Assembly (NCBI GenBank): GCA_910587025.1
Contig: CAJUKR010000007.1
Coordinates: forward strand, 1 to 36,256
Length of the DNA: 36,256 nucleotides
Origin: an uncultured Christensenellaceae bacterium
GTDB taxonomy: Bacteria; Bacillota; Clostridia; Christensenellales; Pumilibacteraceae
Direction of reading: 5' to 3'
This document shows positions 8,610 through 17,100 of this stretch, one piece after another; position 1 is the stretch's first letter; every line of letters starts with the position of its first letter. The notes under the pieces are model-generated. The model did not search any database and was not told where the DNA came from. It saw only the letters and a program-made list of their open reading frames with translations. The translations under genes were made by a program, and so were the position numbers.

Positions 8610-9464
8610 TTATTTTACCTCCGCTTTGAGGAGATTGCATTCTTCTTCGCGAGCGTGCGCCTCGAAATCGGCATACATTCTGCCTCGCATCATCGCCTCG
8701 TCGAAATCGACCGTAAACGCGTCGAAATCGGGTCCGTCAACACACGCGAACTTCGTAACCGCTTTCCCGTCTTCGTGAACGGTAAGGCGACAACCGCCGC
8801 ACATTCCGGTACCGTCGATCATGATCGGGTTCATCGAAACGACCGTTTTCTGTCCGAACGGACGAGTTGTCTCGGTCACGAATTTCATCATTATGACAGG
8901 TCCGATCGCAATAACGACGTCGAACTTTTCACCCGCTTCGAGCATGGCTTTGAGCGGCGCGGTAACCACGCCTTTTTCTCCCCAACTGCCGTCGTCGCTC
9001 ATCTTATACAGCCTGTCCGACGCCGCGGCAAACTCTTTCTCGAGAATAACGAGGTCGCTGTTGCGGAAACCGATGACCGACGTAACCTTGCAACCGAGAT
9101 CGTGTAATTTTTTCGCAACAGGATACGCGATCGCGCATCCGACGCCGCCGCCGACTATGCAGGCTTTTTTCACCCCGTCCGTCTCCGTCTTGTTTCCGAG
9201 CGGACCGACGAAGTCCTCGATAAACTCACCCTCTTTTTTTGCATTGAGTTTCATGGTAGTGGCGCCCACTATCTGAAATATAATATCCACCGTGCCGACC
9301 GTTCTGTCGTAACCCGCAATCGTAAGCGGTATACGCTCTCCGTCCGCGTCCACGCGCAGAATGATAAATTGACCGGGCTCGGCTTTTTTCGCAACCAACG
9401 GCGCTTCTATCGACATAAAAGTCACCGTAGAGTTGAGCTCTCTTTTCTCTACGATCTTATACAT
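8610..9464 (-). CDS. nfnA: NfnA: small subunit of NADH-dependent ferredoxin:NADP oxidoreductase
   Basis: Ferredoxin-NADP reductase-like subunit (also annotated as sulfide dehydrogenase or dihydroorotate dehydrogenase electron-transfer subunit) that binds FAD, NADH and one 2Fe-2S cluster. The 284-residue product shows the FAD motif RIPLTIAG (45-52), nucleotide loop IVGGGVGCAIAYP (103-115) and a C-terminal cluster site with D217, C222, C225 and C241. The Asp plus three Cys pattern is the unusual ligand set described for NfnA. ATG 9464 follows a CGAGGA site. A strong promoter lies upstream, and nfnB follows directly. Indicates a ferredoxin-based anaerobic metabolism. Confidence 0.92.
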   Translation of the reverse strand: MYKIVEKRELNSTVTFMSIEAPLVAKKAEPGQFIILRVDADGERIPLTIAGYDRTVGTVDIIFQIVGATTMKLNAKKEGEFIEDFVGPLGNKTETDGVKKACIVGGGVGCAIAYPVAKKLHDLGCKVTSVIGFRNSDLVILEKEFAAASDRLYKMSDDGSWGEKGVVTAPLKAMLEAGEKFDVVIAIGPVIMMKFVTETTRPFGQKTVVSMNPIMIDGTGMCGGCRLTVHEDGKAVTKFACVDGPDFDAFTVDFDEAMMRGRMYADFEAHAREEECNLLKAEVK

Positions 9465-9497
9465 AAACTATTCCTCGCAGGTTCTTTAATCCGTAAC

Positions 9498-9526
9498 AGT
9501 ATAATACATTTTATTTCCGTTGTCAA
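9498..9526 (-). promoter_or_regulatory. Promoter of nfnAB
   Basis: Perfect TTGACA (9521-9526) and TATACT (9498-9503) with a 17-base spacer on minus. The -35 box overlaps the last codons of the upstream membrane-protein gene. Confidence 0.85.
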
Positions 9527-10194
9527 TCGACGAAAGAGTCTTTTCGGGTAAAATCGTCAAGACGGGCGGCGGTAAGAGCGGAAACGTATTTCACGTCCGC
9601 CGTCAGAGGATATTCCCCGCCCGCGGCGCAGGAACGCAGATGCACCGAGATCTCGTCGCACAGTCCGCCCACGTTCGGAAGCGACTTATACGCGGCGACG
9701 GCGGTCGCGTAAGCGTTAAGCTGTTTTACAGTCAGACTTTCGCTCGTCGTTCCTTCGTCCAACGCGCGCCAAAGTTTTTCGGTTTCGGAAACGATTTCCG
9801 AAAGAGTATCCAGCGCTTCGGCTTCCCGTCCGTCCTCGAACGACGACGGGCGCGCGCTTAATTCGATCATACCCGCGCCGAGCCGTTCGGACACGACAGT
9901 TGCGTCGCCGCGCCCGGAATATACGGCGTATACGAGCATAAATCCGTCGTCGGTCGCAAGGACATATCCGGCGCGCCCCGCGGCGCGCTCGGCGGCGGAC
10001 TGACCGCGCGCTATGCTTATCCGATCGCACAACTTGCCTACCGCATAAAAAGTCTTGGACGAAGCCGAAGAAACGATCGAACACGACCTGAACACTATTA
10101 TCGCGCTACACGCGAGCGCGGTCGCCGCGCATATAAGAACTATTGCCACGGCAACCGAAAACATGAAGCCGCGCGGTTTACGATTATCGTTCAT
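9523..10194 (-). CDS. Membrane-anchored protein with SPOR-like region
   Basis: 223 residues with one N-terminal transmembrane helix (about 11-35) and the rest probably outside the membrane. Residues about 47-105 resemble a SPOR-type peptidoglycan-binding repeat: TFYAVGK, then AAGRAGYVLATDDGF and LVYAVYSGRGDATVVSERL, the strand-helix-strand pattern of clostridial SPOR-like proteins. The assignment is weak because SPOR domains share little identity. The C-terminal half is helical and not recognised. Its start lies 50 bases after the stop of the metallo-hydrolase gene; no strong ribosome site is visible ahead of ATG 10194. Confidence 0.5.
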   Translation of the reverse strand: MNDNRKPRGFMFSVAVAIVLICAATALACSAIIVFRSCSIVSSASSKTFYAVGKLCDRISIARGQSAAERAAGRAGYVLATDDGFMLVYAVYSGRGDATVVSERLGAGMIELSARPSSFEDGREAEALDTLSEIVSETEKLWRALDEGTTSESLTVKQLNAYATAVAAYKSLPNVGGLCDEISVHLRSCAAGGEYPLTADVKYVSALTAARLDDFTRKDSFVD

Positions 10195-10244
10195 ACGATA
10201 ATATATGACCCGCCCCGCCCTCGGTATGCTATATCGCGGCGATA

Positions 10245-10904
10245 CTATATTTCCGTCGAAACAAACGGCTCCGCGACTTCGAGTCCGACCCGACCGAGTT
10301 CGGATATGTCAAAGTCGGGCATGATATGCGTTGCGATCACACGCGTTCCGTCGGCTTTGAGCAGCGCTCCGTCGGACGGGATCATATGCGGTCCGCCGTG
10401 CGACGCGCAATCCGCAAAAACGAGCGACGCTCGGCGGCAAAACAATCGCAGTCTGTCGAAATATTTCGTATCCGATGTGTATACGAACGATTTGTCGCCC
10501 TCGGCTATCCGCACCGCGTAACATTCGGGATCGTGTTCGGTGCGAAGAAAATCGATGCGCATACCGCCGACCTCGGCGAACGACGAACCGCTTATGACCC
10601 GAATATCCAGATTGCGGCGCGCTTTCAGCAGACTGAAGCGGTCGGACGGCGAAGACGGCGTATATACGACGAAGCGTCCCGCAAAATGCGAAAGCATAAG
10701 CGCATCCACCGAATGATCGTAATGCAGATGCGTAAGTACGAACGCGTCGACGGCGCGAGGATCAACGACCTTCAACAGCTCGGTCAACGCTCCCGATCCG
10801 AGATCGATAACTATCCTGCCGCTTGCGCCTTCTATCAGATAACAGCTCGTGGCTTTGCCCTGCGCGGGCACTGAACCGCGCACTCCTATGGGTGTGATTT
10901 TCAT
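10245..10904 (-). CDS. Metallo-beta-lactamase-fold hydrolase
   Basis: 219-residue single-domain protein of the RNase Z/phosphodiesterase-like branch of the metallo-beta-lactamase fold. The zinc motif THLHYDH (H59, H61, D63, H64) is intact, with further ligands expected in RTEHDPE, YTSDTK and ATHIMPD. The N-terminal GVRGSVPAQGKATSCYLIE is like the YhfI or cyclic phosphodiesterase type. The substrate cannot be read from the sequence. ATG 10904 is preferred to an upstream in-frame TTG because GGAGG lies 4 bases ahead. It is divergent from the 6S RNA gene; no good promoter was found, although a tandem repeat lies in its leader. Confidence 0.85.
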   Translation of the reverse strand: MKITPIGVRGSVPAQGKATSCYLIEGASGRIVIDLGSGALTELLKVVDPRAVDAFVLTHLHYDHSVDALMLSHFAGRFVVYTPSSPSDRFSLLKARRNLDIRVISGSSFAEVGGMRIDFLRTEHDPECYAVRIAEGDKSFVYTSDTKYFDRLRLFCRRASLVFADCASHGGPHMIPSDGALLKADGTRVIATHIMPDFDISELGRVGLEVAEPFVSTEI

Positions 10905-10918
10905 GTTGCCTCCGTAAC

Positions 10919-10940
10919 AAATTGTCAAGAAATTGTCAAC
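10919..10940 (-). repeat. Tandem 11-bp repeat containing two TTGACA boxes
   Basis: Two adjacent copies of an 11-base unit (10919-10929 and 10930-10940, differing only at the last base on plus) each give TTGACA on minus, 16-36 bases ahead of the metallo-hydrolase ATG. No matching -10 box lies downstream before the ribosome site, so these may be a protein-binding site rather than working -35 boxes. Confidence 0.45.
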
Positions 10941-10983
10941 TGTTTTTGTTCAAATTTTTACAAAAAAATTTCGTCCGAAAGTA

Positions 10984-11012
10984 TTGATATTATACCGATT
11001 GCGGTATATAAT
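10984..11012 (+). promoter_or_regulatory. Promoter of the 6S RNA gene
   Basis: TTGATA (10984-10989), 17-base spacer and perfect TATAAT (11007-11012) on plus. An A/T-rich tract (about 10941-10975) just upstream resembles an UP element. Start expected near 11019-11021. Confidence 0.82.
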
Positions 11013-11019
11013 AATATTG

Positions 11020-11247
11020 TAACGAACAGATACCTGCGGTTCGCGTAAGCTGTCGGATATTTAACCTCAAATCGTAAAAGGGCTCATGATTTGTTCCTGT
11101 ACATTATGTCAGGCCTCAGAAATTTGAACGGGATAAAGCTACGGCTCCGTTCAGCAGTGGAAGACAGAGGGTGCGGACGATCTGCCCACCTGCCTATGGC
11201 GGGTTAATAGAGGCAGCACAACGGCTCATGCGGGTATTTGTTTTTTT
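11020..11247 (+). ncRNA. ssrS: 6S RNA
   Basis: 6S RNA is an RNA mimic of an open promoter that binds the housekeeping RNA polymerase holoenzyme. It fills the only large non-coding gap in the window. A consensus promoter ends at 11012. The 5' part contains CTGCGGTTCGC, like the conserved 6S start. A 12-bp closing stem (11026-11037 with 11230-11241, two G-U pairs) joins the ends of a rod-like RNA of about 225 nt. A run of seven T follows the stem at once (11241-11247), so the closing stem also serves as the terminator. I did not fold the central bubble in detail; identity rests on length, ends, promoter and context. Confidence 0.75.
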
Positions 11248-11253
11248 ATATTC

Positions 11254-11287
11254 AAAAGACTGTCGGTTTTTCTCCGACAGTCTTTTT
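11254..11287. terminator. Bidirectional terminator between 6S RNA and dapL
   Basis: A perfect 12-bp stem (11255-11266 with 11274-11285) with a 7-nt loop and flanking T-runs on both strands lies between the convergent 6S RNA (plus) and dapL (minus). Confidence 0.88.
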
Positions 11288-11301
11288 CTTATGTGTAACT
11301 A

Positions 11302-12471
11302 TTATAAAACTTTTTTGATCCGCTCTATCGCTTCCGCGGTTTTTTCGTAAGTGTTGAATGCGGTCAGACGGAAATAACCTTCCCCGTTCTTTCCGAATCC
11401 CGAACCGGGAGTGCCGACTACGTTTGCTTTCGTCAGGAGTCTGTCAAAGAAATCCCAACTGTCCGTGCCGCACTTGAGCCAGACGTACGGAGAGTTTACG
11501 CCGCCGGTATGATATATCCCCATTTCGGCGAGCGCGTCCGAAATCAGCTTCGCGTTCTTTCGGTACGCGTCGATATTCTCCCTGCACTGTGCGATGCCTT
11601 CGTCCGAATACGCCGCTTCCGCCATACGCTGCTGTATGTAACTCGTACCGTTGAACTTGGTGGACTGACGGCGCGCCCACATCTTCGCGAGCTTTCCGCC
11701 GAGAAGTTCGTCGGGAACAACGGTATAGCCGCAACGCGTGCCCGTAAAGCCGGCGGTCTTGGAGAACGAACAAAGCTCTATCGCGCAGTTCCTCGCTCCG
11801 TCGACGGCGAAAATGCTCCTCGGTATTCCGGGCTGGGATACGAACGCTTCGTACGCCGCGTCGAAGATGATCACGGCTCCCATGTCGTTCGCGTAGTCCA
11901 CCCAGGCTTTGAGCTGCTCTGCGGTGAACACCGCGCCAGTGGGATTGTTCGGCGCGCAAAGATAGATTATGTCGCACTTGACCTTTTTATCCGGCATGGG
12001 GGCGAAATCGGTTTCTTCCGTCGCGTTGCAGTATATGATTTTTCTACCGCTCATTACGTTGGAATCGAGATATACGGGATAAACGGGATCGGGAATAAGC
12101 ACCGTATTGTCTGCGTCGAAAAGATCGACGATGTTGCCGCAGTCGCTCTTCGCTCCGTCCGAAACATGTATTTCGTGAGCGGCGACCTTAACGCCGAAAA
12201 GCGAATAGTATCTCGAAATCGCGTCGCGGAGAAAACCGTAGCCCTGAGAATCGGGACTGTAGCCGCGGAATGTTTCCGCCCTTCCCATTTCTTCTACTGC
12301 TTTAAGTCCCGCTTTTACCACGCAAGGAGCGAGCGGGCGCGTTACGTCGCCTATGCCCAGTCGAATAATGTCCGCATTCGGATTGCCCGCGGTATATTTG
12401 TTCACACGGTTCGCGATTTCGACGAACAGATAACTGTTCTGTATCTTATCGTAATTGGAATTTATTTTCAT
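11302..12471 (-). CDS. dapL: LL-diaminopimelate aminotransferase
   Basis: PLP-dependent class I/II aminotransferase that converts tetrahydrodipicolinate and glutamate directly to LL-diaminopimelate in the shortest DAP/lysine route. The 389-residue product has RLGIGDVTRPLAP near the N-terminus, APNNPTGAVF, FDAAYEAF and the PLP lysine in SFSKTAGFTGTRCG (K238), all typical of DapL. DapF, the next enzyme, is encoded in the same operon as a fusion with CarB. AGAGGT precedes ATG 12471, 18 bases after pyrG. Last gene of the operon, followed by a terminator. Confidence 0.94.
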   Translation of the reverse strand: MKINSNYDKIQNSYLFVEIANRVNKYTAGNPNADIIRLGIGDVTRPLAPCVVKAGLKAVEEMGRAETFRGYSPDSQGYGFLRDAISRYYSLFGVKVAAHEIHVSDGAKSDCGNIVDLFDADNTVLIPDPVYPVYLDSNVMSGRKIIYCNATEETDFAPMPDKKVKCDIIYLCAPNNPTGAVFTAEQLKAWVDYANDMGAVIIFDAAYEAFVSQPGIPRSIFAVDGARNCAIELCSFSKTAGFTGTRCGYTVVPDELLGGKLAKMWARRQSTKFNGTSYIQQRMAEAAYSDEGIAQCRENIDAYRKNAKLISDALAEMGIYHTGGVNSPYVWLKCGTDSWDFFDRLLTKANVVGTPGSGFGKNGEGYFRLTAFNTYEKTAEAIERIKKVL

Positions 12472-12489
12472 TGTTTGACCTCTTGACGT

Positions 12490-14106
12490 TTATTTGTTTT
12501 TCGATTCCCTGTTCTTCAGCGACGCCGCGACGAATGCCTTGAATATGGGCTGAGGACGGTGCGGACGCGATTTGAATTCGGGATGATACTGAACGCCTAT
12601 ATAGAACGGGTGACCCGGAACTTCGACGGACTCGACCAGATCGTTTTGCGGATTTCTTCCGCCGAGCACAAGCCCGAGCTGTCTGAATCTGTCGCGGTAA
12701 GCGTTGTTGAATTCGAAACGGTGACGGTGACGTTCGTATACCGTGGTCGCGCCGTCATAGCACTTCGAAAGCAACGTACCCGGCGTAACTTCGCACTCGT
12801 ATGCGCCGAGACGCATTGTGCCTCCGGTATTTTCCAGTCCCATCTGACCTTCCATGAAATCGATGACTTTGTCGGGCGAAGAATGATCGAACTCGCGGCT
12901 GTTCGCATGCGACAGCCCCGCGACGTTTCGCGCGAACTCGATAACGGCTATCTGCATACCGAGACAGATTCCGAAGTACGGAACGCCGCTCTCGCGCGCA
13001 TATCTCGCGCCGAGAATCATTCCTTCTATTCCGCGGTCGCCGAAACCGCCGGGGACGAGAATGCCGTCCGCGCCGCTCAGACGATCCTTGTAATTGTCCT
13101 CGCTCAGTTTTTCGCTGTCCACCCAGTCTATATTGACCTTTGCGCCGTTATGAATTCCGCCGTGCGTAAGCGCCTCTATTATGGACAGATAAGTATCGTA
13201 CATGTGCGTGTATTTGCCGCAAATCGCGATCGTTACTTCTTTGTCGCGCGCATGAGCTTTATCGAGCATATTCTGCCAGTCGGTCAGATCGGGCGGATTA
13301 TCCGGCAAGCCGAGAAGTCTTGTAACGACCTCGCATATTCTGCTTTCTTCGAGCATCATGGGGGCTTCGTAAAGCAAACCGACATTACGGTTTTCGATCA
13401 CGCAGTCGGGATAAACGTTGCAGGTAAGCGCGATCTTCTTTTTTATATTGTCATCCAGTCTGTCGTCCGAACGACATACGACGAGATCGGGCTGAATGCC
13501 GAGCGACTGAAGTTCCTTGACCGAATGCTGTGTCGGCTTCGATTTGACCTCCCCGCTCGACTTGATCACGGGAACGAGCGTGACATGGATATACAAACAA
13601 TTTTCGCGTCCGACTTCGTTTCCGACCTGACGTATGGCCTCGAGGAAAGGCAAACTCTCGATGTCGCCTATCGTTCCTCCGATCTCCGTAATTACCACGT
13701 CCGCGCCGTCGGTCTTTGCTACCGAATATACGAAGCGTTTTATCTCGTTCGTTATGTGCGGAATGACCTGAACGGTTTCGCCGTTATACATACCGCTGCG
13801 CTCGTTGTTGAGCACGTTCCAGTATACTTTGCCCGTTGTGAGATTGGAAAACTTATTGAGATTTTCGTCGGTAAATCTTTCGTAGTGTCCGAGGTCGAGG
13901 TCGGTTTCGGCGCCGTCGTCCGTGACGAAAACTTCGCCGTGCTGATAAGGACTCATCGTACCCGGGTCGATATTTATATAAGGGTCGAGCTTCTGGGACG
14001 CGACTTTGAGCCCTTTCGCCTTCAAAAGCATTCCGAGCGATGCGGCGGTAATACCTTTGCCGAGTCCAGAAACGACGCCGCCCGTCACGAAAATATATTT
14101 TGTCAT
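12490..14106 (-). CDS. pyrG: CTP synthase, complete and glutamine-dependent
   Basis: Converts UTP to CTP with ATP and glutamine-derived ammonia. The 538-residue length is normal. The synthase domain carries the nucleotide loop SGLGKG, KLDPYINIDPGTMSP, metal-site DGAETDLDLG and EIGGTIGDIE. The class I glutaminase domain has PGGFGDRG, nucleophile C381 in GICLGMQ, and H508/E510 in YHPE, so the triad is intact. ATG 14106 overlaps the carB-dapF stop by the ATGA pattern, indicating coupling. A second, glutaminase-dead paralogue lies at 32957-34525. Confidence 0.97.
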   Translation of the reverse strand: MTKYIFVTGGVVSGLGKGITAASLGMLLKAKGLKVASQKLDPYINIDPGTMSPYQHGEVFVTDDGAETDLDLGHYERFTDENLNKFSNLTTGKVYWNVLNNERSGMYNGETVQVIPHITNEIKRFVYSVAKTDGADVVITEIGGTIGDIESLPFLEAIRQVGNEVGRENCLYIHVTLVPVIKSSGEVKSKPTQHSVKELQSLGIQPDLVVCRSDDRLDDNIKKKIALTCNVYPDCVIENRNVGLLYEAPMMLEESRICEVVTRLLGLPDNPPDLTDWQNMLDKAHARDKEVTIAICGKYTHMYDTYLSIIEALTHGGIHNGAKVNIDWVDSEKLSEDNYKDRLSGADGILVPGGFGDRGIEGMILGARYARESGVPYFGICLGMQIAVIEFARNVAGLSHANSREFDHSSPDKVIDFMEGQMGLENTGGTMRLGAYECEVTPGTLLSKCYDGATTVYERHRHRFEFNNAYRDRFRQLGLVLGGRNPQNDLVESVEVPGHPFYIGVQYHPEFKSRPHRPQPIFKAFVAASLKNRESKNK

Positions 14107-17100
14107 AATCTCACTACTCCTTTGTAAACTTCCACGGCGTCGCCCGTAAGATAGACCGTATCGCCGGTATACTGTACGTTAAGCTCGCCGCCTTTGACCT
14201 TGACCGTTACCGTATCGCCGAGTTTGAATTTTCCGAGGCGCGTAAGCGCGACCACAGCCGCGCAAGTGCCTGTGCCGCAAGCGTAAGTTTCGCCCGTACC
14301 GCGTTCCCATACGCGCACCTTGACGGTGGATTCGTCAAGCACCTGAACGAACTCGACGTTTACCCTGTTCGGGAACAGCGCGTCGTTCTCTATCTCGGAG
14401 CCTATACCCGGCACGTCGGTATTGTCGACGTCGTCGACCACGATAACGCAATGCGGGTTTCCCATGGAAACACAAGTAATCATGCGCTCCTCGCCGGCAA
14501 GCACGACCTTTTCTCCGATCACCTCTCCCGTAAGTCGGACGGGGATCTTCGCCGCGTCGAATCCGGGCGCTCCCATATCGACGCGCGCGGACGTTACCTT
14601 ATTGTTTCTTACGTAAAGGTTGAGTTTCTTTATACCGCTTCTGGTTTCCACGGTGATATTCTTTTCCTTAACGTGACCGTTATCGTACAGATATTTTCCC
14701 ACGCAACGTATGGCGTTGCCGCACATCATGCCTTCGCTTCCGTCCGAATTGAACATACGCATCTGAGCATCGGCAACGTCGGACGGGCAAATGAATACCA
14801 CGCCGTCGCCGCCCACGCCGAAGTGACGGTCGGACAGATTGACCGCGATAGATTCCATATTCGAAATGCCGTTGACCAGACAGTCGATATAGATATAATC
14901 GTTTCCGCATCCCTGCATCTTGACAAACGAAAGCGTCTGCTTCTCGCTTCTCATACGGTTGATGTCGACAAGCTCGATATTGCCCTGCGAGTATTTCGAA
15001 CGGAGAGAGTCTGCGAGCGCGTTCGCGGTATCGAGCGACGTCAGCCCGGGTATTGCGAGCGTAACTGCAAGACGACGAAGTTTTACGTCGTCTTCCGACG
15101 GGATACGTCCGCGCGACGAAGTACAGATAAGAAGATTGACTTTGCCCGAACTGAGAGTGTCGAACGTTGTTTCTTCGCCCCCGTCGCTTATCTTTTTGAC
15201 AACGGTCACTTCCATGCCTGCGCGGCGAAGCACGTCGGCGGTTCCCGCCGTCGCATAGAGCTTGTATCCGAGTTCACCGTACTTTTTCGCAATGGGCGCG
15301 ATCTCCGGTTTGTCGGCGTCGCGCACGGTGATAAGCACGCCTTTGCGGCTGCGCTTATCCATATTGTAGCCCGCGGCGCAAAGTCCTTTGAACAATGCTT
15401 CGTCCAAGCTCTTGCCTATACCGAGCACCTCTCCCGTCGATTTCATCTCGGGTCCGAGATGCGTATCGAGATCGGTAAGTTTTTCAAACGAGAATATAGG
15501 CACTTTGACTGCAACGTACGGACTGCGGCGGTAAAGTCCCGTTCCGTAGCCGAGCCGACGGAGCTGTTTGCCGAGCATACACTCGGTCGCAAGTTTTATC
15601 ATCGGCACGCCTGTCACTTTGCTTATATACGGTACGGTGCGGCTGGATCTCGGATTGACCTCTATAACATAGATCTGATTGTTCTTTATGATATACTGAA
15701 TATTGATAAGACCCTTGGTATTCAGCCCGAGAGCGAGCGCGCGGGTATTCTCGATCAGCTTTTCCGTGATCTCGTCCGTAAGGTTCTGCGCCGGATATAT
15801 CGCAATGGAATCGCCGCTGTGTACGCCCGTACGCTCGACGTGTTCCATTATGCCCGGAATGAGTATATCCTTCCCGTCGCAGATCGCGTCGACCTCGACT
15901 TCGGTGCCCATGACGTATTTGTCTATGAGTATAACGTTGTCGGGATTTTCGGTCAATATGACGCGCATATATTCCCTGATGTCGTCCGCGCCCCAGGCGA
16001 TGATCATGTTCTGACCGCCGAGGACATAACTCGGACGCATAAGCACGGGATAGCCGAGAAGTTCGCCCACTTTAAGCGCGTCCTCGGTGTTGGTAACGGT
16101 GTGTCCCGCGGGACGGCGGATATCGAGCTGTTCAAGCAGCGCGTCGAAACGTTCCCTGTCCTCGGCCGCGTCGATCATGTCGGCGGACGTACCGAGGATG
16201 CGAACGCCCGAATCGGACAGATGTTTGGTAAGTTTGATCGCCGTCTGTCCTCCGAACGCTACAACGGCGCCGTACGGTTTTTCGGTCGCGATCACGTTAT
16301 CCACGTCTTCGGGAGTGAGAGGTTCGAAATAAAGTCTGTCGGCGGTGTCGAAATCGGTGGAAACCGTTTCGGGATTGTTATTCACGATCGCGACGTCGCA
16401 ACCCGCTTCTTTGAGCGCCCACACGCAATGTACCGAAGCGTAATCGAATTCGATGCCCTGTCCTATTCTGATAGGTCCGGATCCGAAAACTATCACGCGA
16501 CGTTTCTTCTTATCCGAATGCGCGGACATAAATTCCGCCGCTTCGTTTTCGTCGTCGTAAGTGGAATAGAAATACGGAGTTTCCGCCGCAAATTCCGCGG
16601 CGCAGGTATCGACCATCTTATACACGGCTTTGCGGTGCTTGGGCAACGGCTCGCCGCTGAGATCGGACAATACTTTATCGGGATAACCGAGTTTTTTGCC
16701 TCTGAGATATTCGTCCGCGGACAGCTTTTTGCCGCGTATACCGTCCTCGTAATCGATCAGATTCCGTATCTTGGAAATAAACCATTTATCGATCTTCGTT
16801 TCTTCGCATATCTCGTCCACCGTACGCAATTTACGCTTGAGCGCTTCGTATATCATGAACAAACGATAATCGTTTGCGGGCATGAGCGACGACAGCACGC
16901 GTTCGTCCGAATAGTCGTTGTACTTCGCGTTGTCGAGACTGTACCCTTCGCTTCCGCGAACGGCTTTCATCAAAGCCTGTTCGAAACTCGGCGCGATCGC
17001 CATTACTTCGCCCGTCGCTTTCATCTGAGTGCCGAGCGTACGTTTTGCGTAAACGAATTTATCGAATGGCCAGCGCGGGAGCTTGACAACGACGTAATCG

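Noticed and set aside
7199..9464. Glutamate synthase or dihydroorotate dehydrogenase electron-transfer genes
   Set aside because: Neither a glutamate synthase large subunit nor pyrD is adjacent, and the Asp/Cys3 cluster plus the paired GltD-like subunit match NfnAB better.
10923..10939. Two TTGACA boxes as promoters of the metallo-hydrolase gene
   Set aside because: No -10 box lies 16-18 bases downstream; the transcript would begin inside the ribosome site.
11020..11247. RNase P RNA, SRP RNA or tmRNA
   Set aside because: No GGAAGGAAGCAG-like SRP loop, no tRNA-like end with tag frame, and too short and differently structured for RNase P RNA.
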